Origin: Rhodospirillales bacterium | GTDB taxonomy: Bacteria; Pseudomonadota; Alphaproteobacteria; Rhodospirillales; 2-12-FULL-67-15 | NCBI GenBank assembly: GCA_016872535.1 | Contig: VGZQ01000020.1 | Location: 1-42,551 of the forward strand | DNA: 42,551 bases | Direction of reading: 5' to 3' | Part shown: piece by piece, positions 8,801 to 15,878 of the stretch | How positions within the stretch are numbered: the stretch's first letter is position 1 | How the letters are laid out: each line of letters begins with the position of its first letter | Translations under genes and position numbers: made by a program | Notes under the pieces: model-generated | Told to the model about the DNA's origin: nothing | Database searches by the model: none | Seen by the model: the letters and a program-made list of their open reading frames with translations, nothing else

Positions 8801-9097
8801 TCATCTGACGCGATTGAACGCGAAATTGTCCGCATAACTGCGCGGACGGACAATCCGCTCGTGGGGCTCGTACACCTGATAGGCGAGCCCGTGGCGCTTG
8901 GCGAAATCGACGGCTTCCTTGCTGGTGGCGAAGCGGAGGCGCACCTGGGATTCCATGTCGCCCGATCCGGTCCATCCCATCAGCGGATCGACGATCTTGG
9001 CCGCACCCGGCTCGAACTCCAAAATCCATTTCCGGGTGTTGGCGCGGCCCGATTGCATGGCCGTCTTGGTTGGGCGGTAGATGCGCGCAACTGTCAT
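8801..9097 (-). CDS. NDUFS4-like accessory subunit of respiratory complex I
   Basis: 98 residues, start ATG at 9097. It matches the ETC complex I subunit conserved region: ARIYRPTKTAMQSGRANTRKW at the start, the FEP..AKIVDPLMGWTGSGDM block, and QVRLRFATSKEAVDFAKRHG before YQVYEPHER. In mitochondria this subunit (NDUFS4, 18 kDa) stabilises the NADH-oxidising module; it is found in many alphaproteobacteria and supports that placement. The gene stands alone between two tRNA genes, away from any nuo operon. The length is normal for the bacterial form. Confidence 0.93.
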   Translation of the reverse strand: MTVARIYRPTKTAMQSGRANTRKWILEFEPGAAKIVDPLMGWTGSGDMESQVRLRFATSKEAVDFAKRHGLAYQVYEPHERIVRPRSYADNFAFNRVR

Positions 9098-9128
9098 GGT
9101 GCTGCTCGTGATGGTCCCTCGCTCGAAC

Positions 9129-9205
9129 TGGTCGGGGAGGCGGGATTCGAACCCACGACCCCCAGCGCCCAAGGCTGGTGCGCTACCAGGCTGCGCCACT
9201 CCCCG
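9129..9205 (-). tRNA. tRNA-Pro (anticodon TGG)
   Basis: A 77-base cloverleaf on the minus strand. The acceptor stem CGGGGAG pairs with CTCCCCG, discriminator A, CCA encoded. D-arm GGCGCAGCCTGGTAGCGC, anticodon stem CCAGC/GCTGG around loop CTTGGGC, so anticodon TGG. T-arm GGGTTCGAATCCC. It ends 31 bases upstream of the NDUFS4-like start. Confidence 0.97.
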
Positions 9206-9264
9206 CGCCCGCGAAGGTAAGGCCTTGGTCCGCGCGGCGCAAGAAGGCGGGAGGGTTAACGGGT

Positions 9265-9765
9265 TCAGCGCCGCGAACCCGGTCCATCGACGAGCGGGTG
9301 GACGACCCGGTCGCCCGGACGGATGCCGAGACGCGCGGAGGTGCCGCCCAGGACTTCGAGCACCGCGATCGCCGGCCCGGCCGAAGGAATCGCATCGAGG
9401 CTCTTGGGGCGGGTCCGCTCGGCGATGTTGAGTACCCGGCCGCCCGAACCGATGAAGATCATGTCGAGCGGGATTAACGTATTCAGCATCCACATGGAGA
9501 TGGGGCCCGGGCGCTCGTACACGAACAGCATGCCCGCGTCCTCGGCCAGGAACGGCCGGTGCTGCAGGCCGCGCTCGCGTTGCGGTTCGTCGAGGGCAAG
9601 CTCAACGCGGAACCGGTGTTCGCCGCGCGCGGTGACGACGGTCAATTCGGAACGCTCAAAGCGGATTTCGGCGGCCAACGCGTCCGGCGAAAACGCCATC
9701 AACGGCACCGTCGCCAACACGAGCGCCGCGATGAGATGGACCAGCTTATTCGGCGGCGGGCGCAA
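9265..9765 (-). CDS. DUF192-family exported protein
   Basis: 166 residues, apparently from a TTG start at 9765, three bases after the stop of the upstream gene. A signal peptide runs to about residue 32 (LIAALVLATVPLMAF then DALAA). The mature part is one DUF192 domain: RVELALDEPQRERGLQHRP, then GMLFVYERPGPISMWMLNTLIPLDMIFIG, the family's central core, and the closing VLEVLGGTSARLGIRPGD. Family function is unknown; members are small secreted or periplasmic beta-barrel proteins. It is probably co-transcribed with the DUF4065 gene upstream. The weak ribosome-binding site and TTG suggest coupling to that gene. Confidence 0.88.
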   Translation of the reverse strand: MRPPPNKLVHLIAALVLATVPLMAFSPDALAAEIRFERSELTVVTARGEHRFRVELALDEPQRERGLQHRPFLAEDAGMLFVYERPGPISMWMLNTLIPLDMIFIGSGGRVLNIAERTRPKSLDAIPSAGPAIAVLEVLGGTSARLGIRPGDRVVHPLVDGPGSRR

Positions 9766-9768
9766 GCG

Positions 9769-10320
9769 TTACCGATCCGAAGTCTTGGGCGCCGGCCGGG
9801 CCGTGGGATTCCACGCCTTGACCGCGACGGTACGTCCAGATTGGGTGCGCATCACCTTCGGCTTCACCACCTGGTCGAGCGCCGGCGCCTCCGCGCCGCG
9901 GGCGAACGAGAGCCGCATCGCTTCGAACGTGATTTCGGCCCGGCGCCCTTGCTTGAAGGCACGCTGATAGGCGACCGTATCCTTGGCCATCCGGGTCAAC
10001 CGGTCCGCGCTGTAATGGCCGAACCGGCGCCAGAGTGCATCGAGAAAGGTTTCAACCTCGAACGGCAGGAACAGTTCGACATCGAGTTTCGGCCGGCCCC
10101 GGGAAAACGCGACGTAAACGTTCGGTTCAATCGGCCCGCGCTCGTCGGCGACGAACACCGCCGGCATCAGCTTGCGCCCCTCGAAGGCGACACCGTAATA
10201 GGCCTGGGACAGGAACAGCAGCCGCTGCAGCTTTTGCGGCTGCATGCGTTCGGCCGTGCGTTCGGCCATGTCCATGAACCAGAAAGCGATATCGAAGGCG
10301 GAATCAACTTCGGTGGTCAT
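9769..10320 (-). CDS. DUF4065 (Panacea)-domain protein
   Basis: 183 residues. The DUF4065 core is QPQKLQRLLFLSQAYYGVAFEGRKLMPAVFVADERGPIEPNVYVAF, parts of which match the family pattern of a helix, a Tyr-rich turn and a G-P-[IV] loop. The family includes SocA, the ClpXP adaptor/antitoxin of Caulobacter, and phage-linked antitoxins of the Panacea group. Here no toxin-sized partner precedes it: the upstream gene is a flagellar-rod-like protein and downstream is DUF192. A housekeeping adaptor role is therefore as likely as an antitoxin. The C-terminal 50 residues are basic and probably disordered. Confidence 0.75.
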   Translation of the reverse strand: MTTEVDSAFDIAFWFMDMAERTAERMQPQKLQRLLFLSQAYYGVAFEGRKLMPAVFVADERGPIEPNVYVAFSRGRPKLDVELFLPFEVETFLDALWRRFGHYSADRLTRMAKDTVAYQRAFKQGRRAEITFEAMRLSFARGAEAPALDQVVKPKVMRTQSGRTVAVKAWNPTARPAPKTSDR

Positions 10321-10454
10321 GCGCGATCCCGGCGGCCGACGCGCTTCCTTGGGTTCGCACGCGGCCCTGCTGACAACTTCCTAGCAAATACCGGGGCGGG
10401 GAGAAAAGGTGCCTATTGGCCGACACGCCGCGCGTCGGTCGCACGTCCAATCCC

Positions 10455-10796
10455 TTAGGCGACGAGGTCGATCGCGCGGCCGAGGGTTGTTTCGGCGGCC
10501 CGCAGCACCTGGGCGTTGGCCTTGTAGGCGATCTCGATCTCGATCAGCTTGACGAATTCGCGGGCGAGTTCCGTATCCCCACCCTCGCCGTCGCCGAAGG
10601 CCTGGCCGTCCGGTTCCCGCCGACGGGCGGATACCCCGGCCCCCTCTTCGCCCGCCTGGATCGAAACGGTCAAAACCTCGACCGGCTTAAATCCTTCGCT
10701 GTTGAGATTGGCGACGTTGTGCGCGATTTCGGCCGCGCGCGCCGATTGCGCAAAAAGGCCGGAAACGGCGGTCGACAGGACGTTCTGGATAGCCAT
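10455..10796 (-). CDS. Minimal flagellar rod/hook-family protein
   Basis: 113 residues with both conserved ends of the flagellar rod-hook family. N-terminal: LSTAVSGLFAQSARAAEIAHNVANLNSEGFKP (split here: LSTAVSGLFAQSARAAE, then IAHNVANLNSEGFKP), the rod N-terminal motif with Asn-rich ANxNSxGFK. C-terminal: DTELAREFVKLIEIEIAYKA plus NAQVLRAAETTLGRAIDLV, the helical rod C-terminal domain. It is shorter than FlgC (about 135) or FlgB, with only about 40 residues joining the two helices. GAGG lies 5 bases before the ATG. It follows an unknown gene in the same direction by 84 bases. Which rod position it fills is unclear. Confidence 0.8.
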   Translation of the reverse strand: MAIQNVLSTAVSGLFAQSARAAEIAHNVANLNSEGFKPVEVLTVSIQAGEEGAGVSARRREPDGQAFGDGEGGDTELAREFVKLIEIEIAYKANAQVLRAAETTLGRAIDLVA

Positions 10797-10880
10797 GGGC
10801 GCCTCAAGATCAGCTTACCCGCCCGCGGCCGGCCCGCGTGTGACGGACATCACAGCCCGAAAAAGGCCGGAAATCCGGGT

Positions 10881-11318
10881 TTAAAGCCGGAAGGACACGG
10901 CGCCGCCGATCAGGACCGTTTCGCCGTGGATGATCTTGGCGTTGGCTTCGTAGGTCGCAATGGCGCGGGAAATCACGTCCTGAAAGCGCTTGGCGGAACC
11001 CCGAACCGAGTCGCTCGCGCCTTCGACGCCGGCCGCCATGTTTTCGAGAATGCGCGCGAAGGTTTCGCTCGGCGTCTGGATCAGCGACCAGCTTTGCGGG
11101 AACGAGCGCTGCTCGCGGCGCGGATCGTAGGCGAACCCGTAATTGTGCCTCGGCTGTTCGTAAGAAAACTCCGCGCCGTTGAGCATGACGCCCGTACCGG
11201 CCGCGGCGGGCTCTACGTACGGATTGTATTCGGCGGCGCTGGCCGCGGGCGGAACGTAACGCGACGGCGCGAGCTGCCCGGTATTGGCGATGACCGGAAT
11301 TTTGGGTGGTTGCGCCAT
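10881..11318 (-). CDS. Hypothetical protein, upstream of rod-like gene
   Basis: 145 residues, no family recognised. The first 70 residues are rich in Pro, Ala and Tyr and look disordered (PVIANTGQLAPSRYVPPAAS). The C-terminal half is an amphipathic helical stretch, ETFARILENMAAGVEGASDS through RFQDVISRAIATYEAN, ending in a short beta-like tail IHGETVLIGGAVSFRL. No signal peptide or membrane segment. It is first in a short minus-strand run with the flagellar-rod-like gene, so a flagellar export or assembly role is possible by position only. The coding bias matches its neighbours, so it is probably a real gene. Confidence 0.6.
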   Translation of the reverse strand: MAQPPKIPVIANTGQLAPSRYVPPAASAAEYNPYVEPAAAGTGVMLNGAEFSYEQPRHNYGFAYDPRREQRSFPQSWSLIQTPSETFARILENMAAGVEGASDSVRGSAKRFQDVISRAIATYEANAKIIHGETVLIGGAVSFRL

Positions 11319-11362
11319 TTGCGTTCAGATCGATCCTTGAAACTCGCGCCCAAACACAATCG

Positions 11363-11386
11363 CCCTTCCCCGACGGCGGGGAAGGG
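11363..11386. promoter_or_regulatory. Perfect 10-bp hairpin in intergenic region
   Basis: CCCTTCCCCG at 11363-11372 pairs with CGGGGAAGGG at 11377-11386 around loop ACGG. It lies between the end of the hydrolase gene (11553) and the start of the gene at 11318. Neither side has a T tract of terminator type, so it may be a transcript-end stabiliser or a repeat unit. The rest of the 234-base gap (11319-11552) is unusually AT-rich around 11390-11460 and probably holds the promoter for the gene starting at 11318; no clear -35/-10 pair was found. Confidence 0.45.
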
Positions 11387-11552
11387 GAAATATTTGATTT
11401 CATTGGAATTTTATTATCAATTCAGAGTGAGTCAACAGGTCCTTAACCAACAATTTGCCTAACGATTCCAAGCGGCTACAAGACGAAAAATTCGCACGAA
11501 GAGTTCCCGGGTGCGGGACTCGACGGCCAACGGCGGCGAATCGGAAACCCGG

Positions 11553-12374
11553 TTACGGTTTCAGGTGCCTGCCGATGAACGCCACCACGGCAGGCCCAAT
11601 GCCATGCTCGAACAAATCGTTATGGTCGGCCTTGGCGACCCAGAGCGCTTCTTTCGGCTCGCGCGCGGCGGCGAAAATTTCCCGGCCCATGCGGATGGGG
11701 ACCACGCCGTCGCGCTCCCCGTGCACCACCAACAACGGCGCGCCGATGTTCGCGATCTTGTCGATCGAGGCATAGCGGTCCTTCACCAGCCAATAGGCGG
11801 GCAAATAGGGATAATGATGCTGCGCCGCCGCGGCCATCGAACTGAACGGAGCTTCGAGCACCACCGCGCCGACCGGATTTCCGCCGCGTGCCGCTTCGAA
11901 AGCCAGTTGCGTCGCTACTCCGGAGCCCAGCGATTCGCCGTACAAAACAATCCGCCCGTTCGCGATCCCTTGGGCGGCGAGAAACGCGAGCGCGGCGCGT
12001 CCGTCGGCGTAGAGGCCCGCCTCGTTCGGTCGGCCGGGATTGCCGCCGAAGCCGCGATAGCCGACCAGGACGAGGCCGAACCCGGCGTCGAGAATTCCGC
12101 GCGCCTTGAAGCCGCGATGGCCGATGTGACCGGCGTTTCCGTGAAAAAAGACGATCGTCGGTTGACCGGCGGATGCCGGAGCGTGCCAACTGGTCAACGT
12201 CAATCCGTCGGCGGTCGCCAGGCGGACGGGACGCATTTCCGGCACGCCGCTTTCGGCGGGCACCGGTACGTCGGACCAGGGATAGTACATCATGGCGCGC
12301 TGAATGAGATACAACACGCCGACCAGGACGCCGTAAAAAACAACGGCGCCGAGGACGAATTTCGCGATGTCCAA
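11553..12374 (-). CDS. Membrane-anchored alpha/beta hydrolase (ABHD13-like)
   Basis: 273 residues, taken from a TTG at 12374, 11 bases after the stop of the upstream lipoprotein gene. No ATG fits: the in-frame ATG far upstream lies inside that gene. One N-terminal membrane helix (VLGAVVFYGVLVGVLYLI) precedes the hydrolase. Motifs: HG oxyanion loop VFFHGNAGHIG, nucleophile elbow GESLG (G-x-S-x-G), acid in VVHGERDGVVP, and the catalytic His in KADHNDLFE. The family (Bem46/ABHD13) has no settled substrate; envelope location with the active site on one face of the inner membrane is expected. Confidence 0.85.
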   Translation of the reverse strand: MDIAKFVLGAVVFYGVLVGVLYLIQRAMMYYPWSDVPVPAESGVPEMRPVRLATADGLTLTSWHAPASAGQPTIVFFHGNAGHIGHRGFKARGILDAGFGLVLVGYRGFGGNPGRPNEAGLYADGRAALAFLAAQGIANGRIVLYGESLGSGVATQLAFEAARGGNPVGAVVLEAPFSSMAAAAQHHYPYLPAYWLVKDRYASIDKIANIGAPLLVVHGERDGVVPIRMGREIFAAAREPKEALWVAKADHNDLFEHGIGPAVVAFIGRHLKP

Positions 12375-12385
12375 GCGAATAAGCG

Positions 12386-12889
12386 TTACCCGAATGCCGC
12401 CGCGAGCGGAATCCACTGGCCGTCGGGCGCCCGACACGCGGTGCCCGAGCCGGTGGCCACGTCCATTTCGAAATTGACCGCCGAACGATAATCGCGGCAG
12501 AGCTGGTTTTCCTCGCCGCGATGGAACGAACGAACCGGGCGGATGGTGCCGCTCAGCCCGGTTTCCGGGTTGCTCCAATAACGGATTTCACCGTCGTTGG
12601 ATGTATCAAGCGATTCCGCCAGGGTTTGGCTATACATGGCGCGATCGGAGGGCGCGAAGCGGCGCGCGATCATGTACCCGGCGGCACCGCCGAGAAGCGC
12701 TCCGCTGGCCGTGAAAAAAACCTGACCCAAGCCGCCGCCGATTTGATGACCGACGTATCCGCCGAGGGCGCCGCCCAAGGTCGCCCCGGTGACGTCGGCG
12801 GCGTTGAAATGTTGCTGGCCGCATCCGCTCGCCGCCAAGGCGGCGAGGACGACGGCGGTACATCCGAACATTCGACAATTCTTTGTCAT
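12386..12889 (-). CDS. Glycine-zipper surface lipoprotein (17 kDa antigen-like)
   Basis: 167 residues from the ATG at 12889 with AGGAGAAC upstream; an ATG 30 bases earlier is less likely. A lipoprotein-type signal ends LAALAASGC. Next come two glycine-zipper helices, GATLGGALGGYVGHQIGGGLG and SGALLGGAAGYMIAR, the 2TM glycine zipper of the rickettsial 17-kDa antigen group. The second half (ETGLSGTIRPVRSFHRGEE, NQLCRDYRSAV) fits the RT0821/Lpp0805 surface-protein family, with a Cys pair likely disulfide-bonded. It probably sits in the outer membrane. The hydrolase gene follows closely. Confidence 0.82.
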   Translation of the reverse strand: MTKNCRMFGCTAVVLAALAASGCGQQHFNAADVTGATLGGALGGYVGHQIGGGLGQVFFTASGALLGGAAGYMIARRFAPSDRAMYSQTLAESLDTSNDGEIRYWSNPETGLSGTIRPVRSFHRGEENQLCRDYRSAVNFEMDVATGSGTACRAPDGQWIPLAAAFG

Positions 12890-12929
12890 GACCTGTGTTC
12901 TCCTCTTTCTGGGACGCACGAAAACGACA

Positions 12930-13394
12930 TTATCGGGATTGTTGCCGCGATTCGCGCCGTTGAGCGGCCAACGCTTCGCGAACTTGGTCGTTATTGAGCC
13001 GTTCGACCTGGCCGCCGGCGGCGCTGCAACGATAGCGCTGATTGGGATCGATCGTCGTCGGGCAGCACAGGTAAGAGGCGGCGACCGGTGTCGCCATCGG
13101 ACATACGGTAATTTCCTGTCCGATCAGTTGCGGCGATTTTCCGAATTTGGCGCACTCCTCCTCCGCCAGGCGCAAAACCGCGTCGGCGCTGGTGGCGGGG
13201 CCGTGATAGCAAACCTGCACGATGCCCGGCACGGGCGCGGGCTTGCCGATGTTGCGCCGGTCGAATTCGGCCGGCTTGTAGACGAAGGGCTCCGGCCGCG
13301 CGCACGCGGACGCCAGCGCGACGACGGCGATGGCCAGCCACGCGCGCGTCGCCCACAGCCCAGCTCGATGACCGCGCCTGCCCAGGATACGCAT
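12930..13394 (-). CDS. Small exported lipoprotein, function unknown
   Basis: 154 residues. A hydrophobic signal (AWLAIAVVALASAC) ends in a lipobox-like Cys, followed by a mature domain with six further cysteines, including VCYHGP, EEECAKFG, TVCPM, YLCCPTTID and YRCSAAGG, implying disulfides in the periplasm. The family is seen in Rhodospirillales as an uncharacterised lipoprotein; I do not recognise a function. It is 40 bases upstream of the glycine-zipper lipoprotein in the same direction, so both may be parts of one envelope operon with the hydrolase. Confidence 0.7.
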   Translation of the reverse strand: MRILGRRGHRAGLWATRAWLAIAVVALASACARPEPFVYKPAEFDRRNIGKPAPVPGIVQVCYHGPATSADAVLRLAEEECAKFGKSPQLIGQEITVCPMATPVAASYLCCPTTIDPNQRYRCSAAGGQVERLNNDQVREALAAQRRESRQQSR

Positions 13395-13479
13395 GCGAAA
13401 ATCTTACACCGGCCCGGAACGGGCGAACAATCGACCCCGGAAGCGCGCGATTCCAGAGGCTTCGGGGAACCGCCTCCCG

Positions 13480-14046
13480 TTAACCATCATTCGAACCGCG
13501 CGTGTTGCCGCCCGCCGCGAAGGCAACGAAAAGATCGCAAATTTCCCGAACGGCCCCCTCGCCCCCGTGCCGGCGCGTGACGTGATGCGCCGCCCGACGC
13601 GCTTCGGGCGCGGCGGCGGGTACCGTGAGCGCGAGCCCGACCGCACGCAACAGCGGAACGTCGTTGAGGTCGTCGCCCATGTGGGCGACATCGCCGAGGG
13701 ACAGGCCGAGCTTGCGGCAGAGATTCCCGACCTCGGCGCGCTTGTCCGTCACCCCGGTCAGCACGTGGCGCACACCCAGCGTCCGCGCACGATGCTGGAT
13801 GGAGCGGGTCGTGCCCGCCGAAACGAAGGCCACCTCGATCCCGCACGCGAGAACCCGCTTGATTCCGACTCCGTCGTGGACGTTGAACTTCCGCAGGACA
13901 TTGCCGTCGTCGCCGTAGTAAAGACCGCCATCGGTCAAGACCCCGTCCACGTCCAACGACAGCAAGCGGATTCTTTTCAGGCGTCGCGCGAGCACGGTGG
14001 GCGCCAAGATTTGCCCCGTTTGTCGTTTTGACCGTGCGCGCGCCAT
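13480..14046 (-). CDS. kdsC: KdsC-like HAD phosphatase
   Basis: 188 residues from the ATG at 14046, which has GGGAGAGGA five bases upstream; an in-frame start at 14154 lacks this. HAD motif I is SLDVDGVLTDG with Asp32 and Asp34; motif II serine is in VAFVSAGTT; motif IV is HMGDDLNDVPLL. No cap domain, which fits the tetrameric C0 group of KdsC, the Kdo-8-phosphate phosphatase of lipopolysaccharide core synthesis. Related C0 enzymes act on other sugar-acid phosphates, so the symbol is probable, not certain. It is not next to kdsD or lpt genes. The thioesterase gene is divergent, 156 bases away. Confidence 0.82.
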   Translation of the reverse strand: MARARSKRQTGQILAPTVLARRLKRIRLLSLDVDGVLTDGGLYYGDDGNVLRKFNVHDGVGIKRVLACGIEVAFVSAGTTRSIQHRARTLGVRHVLTGVTDKRAEVGNLCRKLGLSLGDVAHMGDDLNDVPLLRAVGLALTVPAAAPEARRAAHHVTRRHGGEGAVREICDLFVAFAAGGNTRGSNDG

Positions 14047-14202
14047 TCGTCCTCTCCCGACCAGGCCGTTTCCGAAGCGGACATTTGTAATCCTGGCGTC
14101 ACGGTCGGACAACCGTGATCCGGCCAATCCGGGCTTTCTATAGTTTCGTGTCATGCGCTAGATTGCCGCGCGCGACCCATCGACACACGAAAGGAAATCC
14201 CC

Positions 14203-14628
14203 ATGTCTTCCCAACTGGCTCCGGGCACCGTCCACTCGCGTCGCCTGACCGTCGGCCGCGACCGAACCATCGGTTTCATGGGCGAGGAGATGCGGGTCTA
14301 CGCCACGCCCTCCATGGTCAATGACGTGGAATACACGTGCCGGGATTTTCTGGTGCAACATCTCGCCGATGGGCAGGATTCCGTGGGCGCGCGGGTGGAA
14401 ATCGACCACCTCGCGCCGACGCTGCTCGGCATGTGGGCCGATATCCGAATCGAGATCGCCGCGGTCGAGAAGCGGCGGGTGACGTTCGCGTTCGAGGTCC
14501 GCGACGCGATCGAGGTGGTCGGGCGCGGGTCCCATACCCGATTCATCGTCGACAAGCCGAAAACCGCCGAACGGCTGGCCGCCAAGAAAGCCCAGGCCGC
14601 CGCCGTTGCCGGGGCTTTCCCCGGTTGA
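14203..14628 (+). CDS. FlK-like hot-dog thioesterase
   Basis: 141 residues with AAGGAAA before the ATG. One hot-dog domain: ATPSMVNDVEYTCRDFL, then SVGARVEIDHLAPTLLGM, where the His of DHLAPT corresponds to the catalytic His of fluoroacetyl-CoA thioesterase FlK, and TFAFEVRDAIEVVGRGSHTR. Such enzymes split short acyl-CoA or other thioesters; the substrate is unknown. It lies 23 bases before the split nitrile-hydratase genes in the same direction, so it is probably in that transcript. A link in metabolism (nitrile to amide to acid to CoA ester) is a guess from position only. Confidence 0.82.
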   Translation: MSSQLAPGTVHSRRLTVGRDRTIGFMGEEMRVYATPSMVNDVEYTCRDFLVQHLADGQDSVGARVEIDHLAPTLLGMWADIRIEIAAVEKRRVTFAFEVRDAIEVVGRGSHTRFIVDKPKTAERLAAKKAQAAAVAGAFPG

Positions 14629-14651
14629 GGCGCCGGGTGTAGGGTTCGCGG

Positions 14652-14990
14652 ATGCGCCGTATCCACGATATGGGCGGACTGCCGGCGGGACCGATCGATT
14701 CCGCCGGGCATGATTACGCGCCTTGGGAAAAGCGGGTTGACGCGATCATGCGCCTGCTCACCCGCTCCGATCGGCAAACGATGACGGTGGATGAACTGCG
14801 CCGGGGCATCGAGGACCTGGGGCCCGGAGCCTACGACCGGCTTAACTATTATCAGCGCTGGATCGCCTCCATCGCCAACATTTTGATCGAACGCGGCGTA
14901 ATCGGCGTCGACGAATTGGGCCGGCGCATGGCCGATGTGGAGGCTCGCTGGCGCGCCGACGGGCGCACGCGGCGGGATATCGAGCCATGA
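14652..14990 (+). CDS. Nitrile hydratase beta-chain N-terminal subunit (ScnB-like)
   Basis: 112 residues equal to the N-terminal half of a nitrile hydratase beta chain: IHDMGGL at the start (family MDGIHDLGGM), PWEKRVDAIM, then TVDELRRGIEDLGPGAYDRL and YYQRWIASIANILIERGVI. Arg50 in VDELR is where characterised enzymes have the beta arginine that contacts the oxidised cysteine ligands. It stops where an ordinary beta chain would enter its SH3-like half; that half is the next gene, overlapping as ATGA. In thiocyanate hydrolase the same split gives the beta and alpha subunits. The alternative, a nitrile-hydratase activator, is less likely because of the IHDMGGL start. Confidence 0.82.
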   Translation: MRRIHDMGGLPAGPIDSAGHDYAPWEKRVDAIMRLLTRSDRQTMTVDELRRGIEDLGPGAYDRLNYYQRWIASIANILIERGVIGVDELGRRMADVEARWRADGRTRRDIEP

Positions 14991-15274
14991 CCGATCGTCT
15001 GCAACCCGGAACCGCGGTCAGGGTCCGTGCCGCTTTTCCGCCGGGCCACCTGCGCACGCCCTTTTTCCTGCGCGGCAAGAACGGCCGGATCGAATCGCTC
15101 GCCGGCGATTTTCCCAACCCCGAGGAACTCGCCTATGGCCGCCCCGGCCTGCCGCGACGGGCGCTCTATCGCGTCGTCTTTCGCCAGTCCGACCTGTGGC
15201 CCGGTTACCCGGGCAAGACCGCCGATACCCTCGTCGCCGATATTTTCGAGCACTGGCTGGACCCGGTTCCATGA
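14987..15274 (+). CDS. Nitrile hydratase beta-chain C-terminal subunit (ScnA-like)
   Basis: 95 residues forming the SH3-like C-terminal half of the beta chain: LQPGTAVRVRAAFPPGHLRT, PFFLRGKNGRIES, then ALYRVVFRQSDLWPG and VADIFEHWLDP. Arg23 in GHLRTP is the place of the second conserved beta arginine near the metal site. It overlaps both neighbours by ATGA and so is made in step with them. In thiocyanate hydrolase this piece is the alpha subunit. Slightly shorter than the corresponding half of fused beta chains. Confidence 0.85.
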   Translation: MTDRLQPGTAVRVRAAFPPGHLRTPFFLRGKNGRIESLAGDFPNPEELAYGRPGLPRRALYRVVFRQSDLWPGYPGKTADTLVADIFEHWLDPVP

Positions 15275-15870
15275 GTCATACACACGACGACATCGAGGAC
15301 TCCGGCTACGACGACTATCAATTGATGGCCGAGGCGATTGGCGAGATCCTGATCGACAAGGGCCTGTTCAGCGCCACCGAGCTCCGTCGCACCGTCGAAA
15401 CGATCGATGCGATCACGCCCGCGCTTGGTGCGCGGGTGGTGGCGCGGGCTTGGATCGACGCCGGGTTCCGCGAGCGGATGCTGGCCGACGTCAACGCCGC
15501 CGCCCGGGAACTCGGCATCGACGCGGGGCCGATCCCGATTCGCGCCTTGGCCAATACCCCCGGTGTCCACAACATGATCGTGTGCACGCTCTGCTCCTGT
15601 TACCCGCGCCTGCTGATTGGTTTGCCGCCCGATTGGTACAAATCGCGCGCCTATCGCAGCCGCGTGGTCGCCGATCCCCGCGCCGTGCTCGCGGAATTCG
15701 GCACCGTCCTGCCCGACGACGTCGCCATCCGCGTCCACGACAGCACCGCCGATCTCCGTTACCTGGTGCTGCCGATGCGGCCGCCGCGCACTGACGGCAT
15801 GGACGAGGCGGCGCTCGCGACCCTCGTCACCCGCGACAGTATGGTCGGCGTCGCCGTCATCGACCGCTGA
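15271..15870 (+). CDS. Cobalt-type nitrile hydratase alpha-chain (ScnC-like)
   Basis: 199 residues. The metal-binding motif VCTLCSC at 104-110 (Cys105, Cys108, Cys110) is complete; Thr in CTLCSC marks the cobalt type, while iron enzymes have CSLCSC. The rest of the fold is present: ALGARVVARAWIDAGFRERM, LANTPGVHNMIVC, and LIGLPPDWYKSRAYRSRVV. The enzyme hydrates nitriles to amides, or thiocyanate to carbonyl sulfide and ammonia if it is a true ScnC. Cys oxidation and Co insertion normally need an activator protein; none follows, since the next gene is PepSY-like on the other strand. Substrate therefore stays open. Confidence 0.9.
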   Translation: MSHTHDDIEDSGYDDYQLMAEAIGEILIDKGLFSATELRRTVETIDAITPALGARVVARAWIDAGFRERMLADVNAAARELGIDAGPIPIRALANTPGVHNMIVCTLCSCYPRLLIGLPPDWYKSRAYRSRVVADPRAVLAEFGTVLPDDVAIRVHDSTADLRYLVLPMRPPRTDGMDEAALATLVTRDSMVGVAVIDR

Positions 15871-15878
15871 CGGCCCGT

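Noticed and set aside
11363-11386. Rho-independent terminator
   Set aside because: No T tract follows on either strand.
14652-14990. Reading the first hydratase gene as an activator protein
   Set aside because: Activators resemble this half of the beta chain, but the IHDMGGL start, the YYQRW region and the following SH3-like half point to a split beta subunit.
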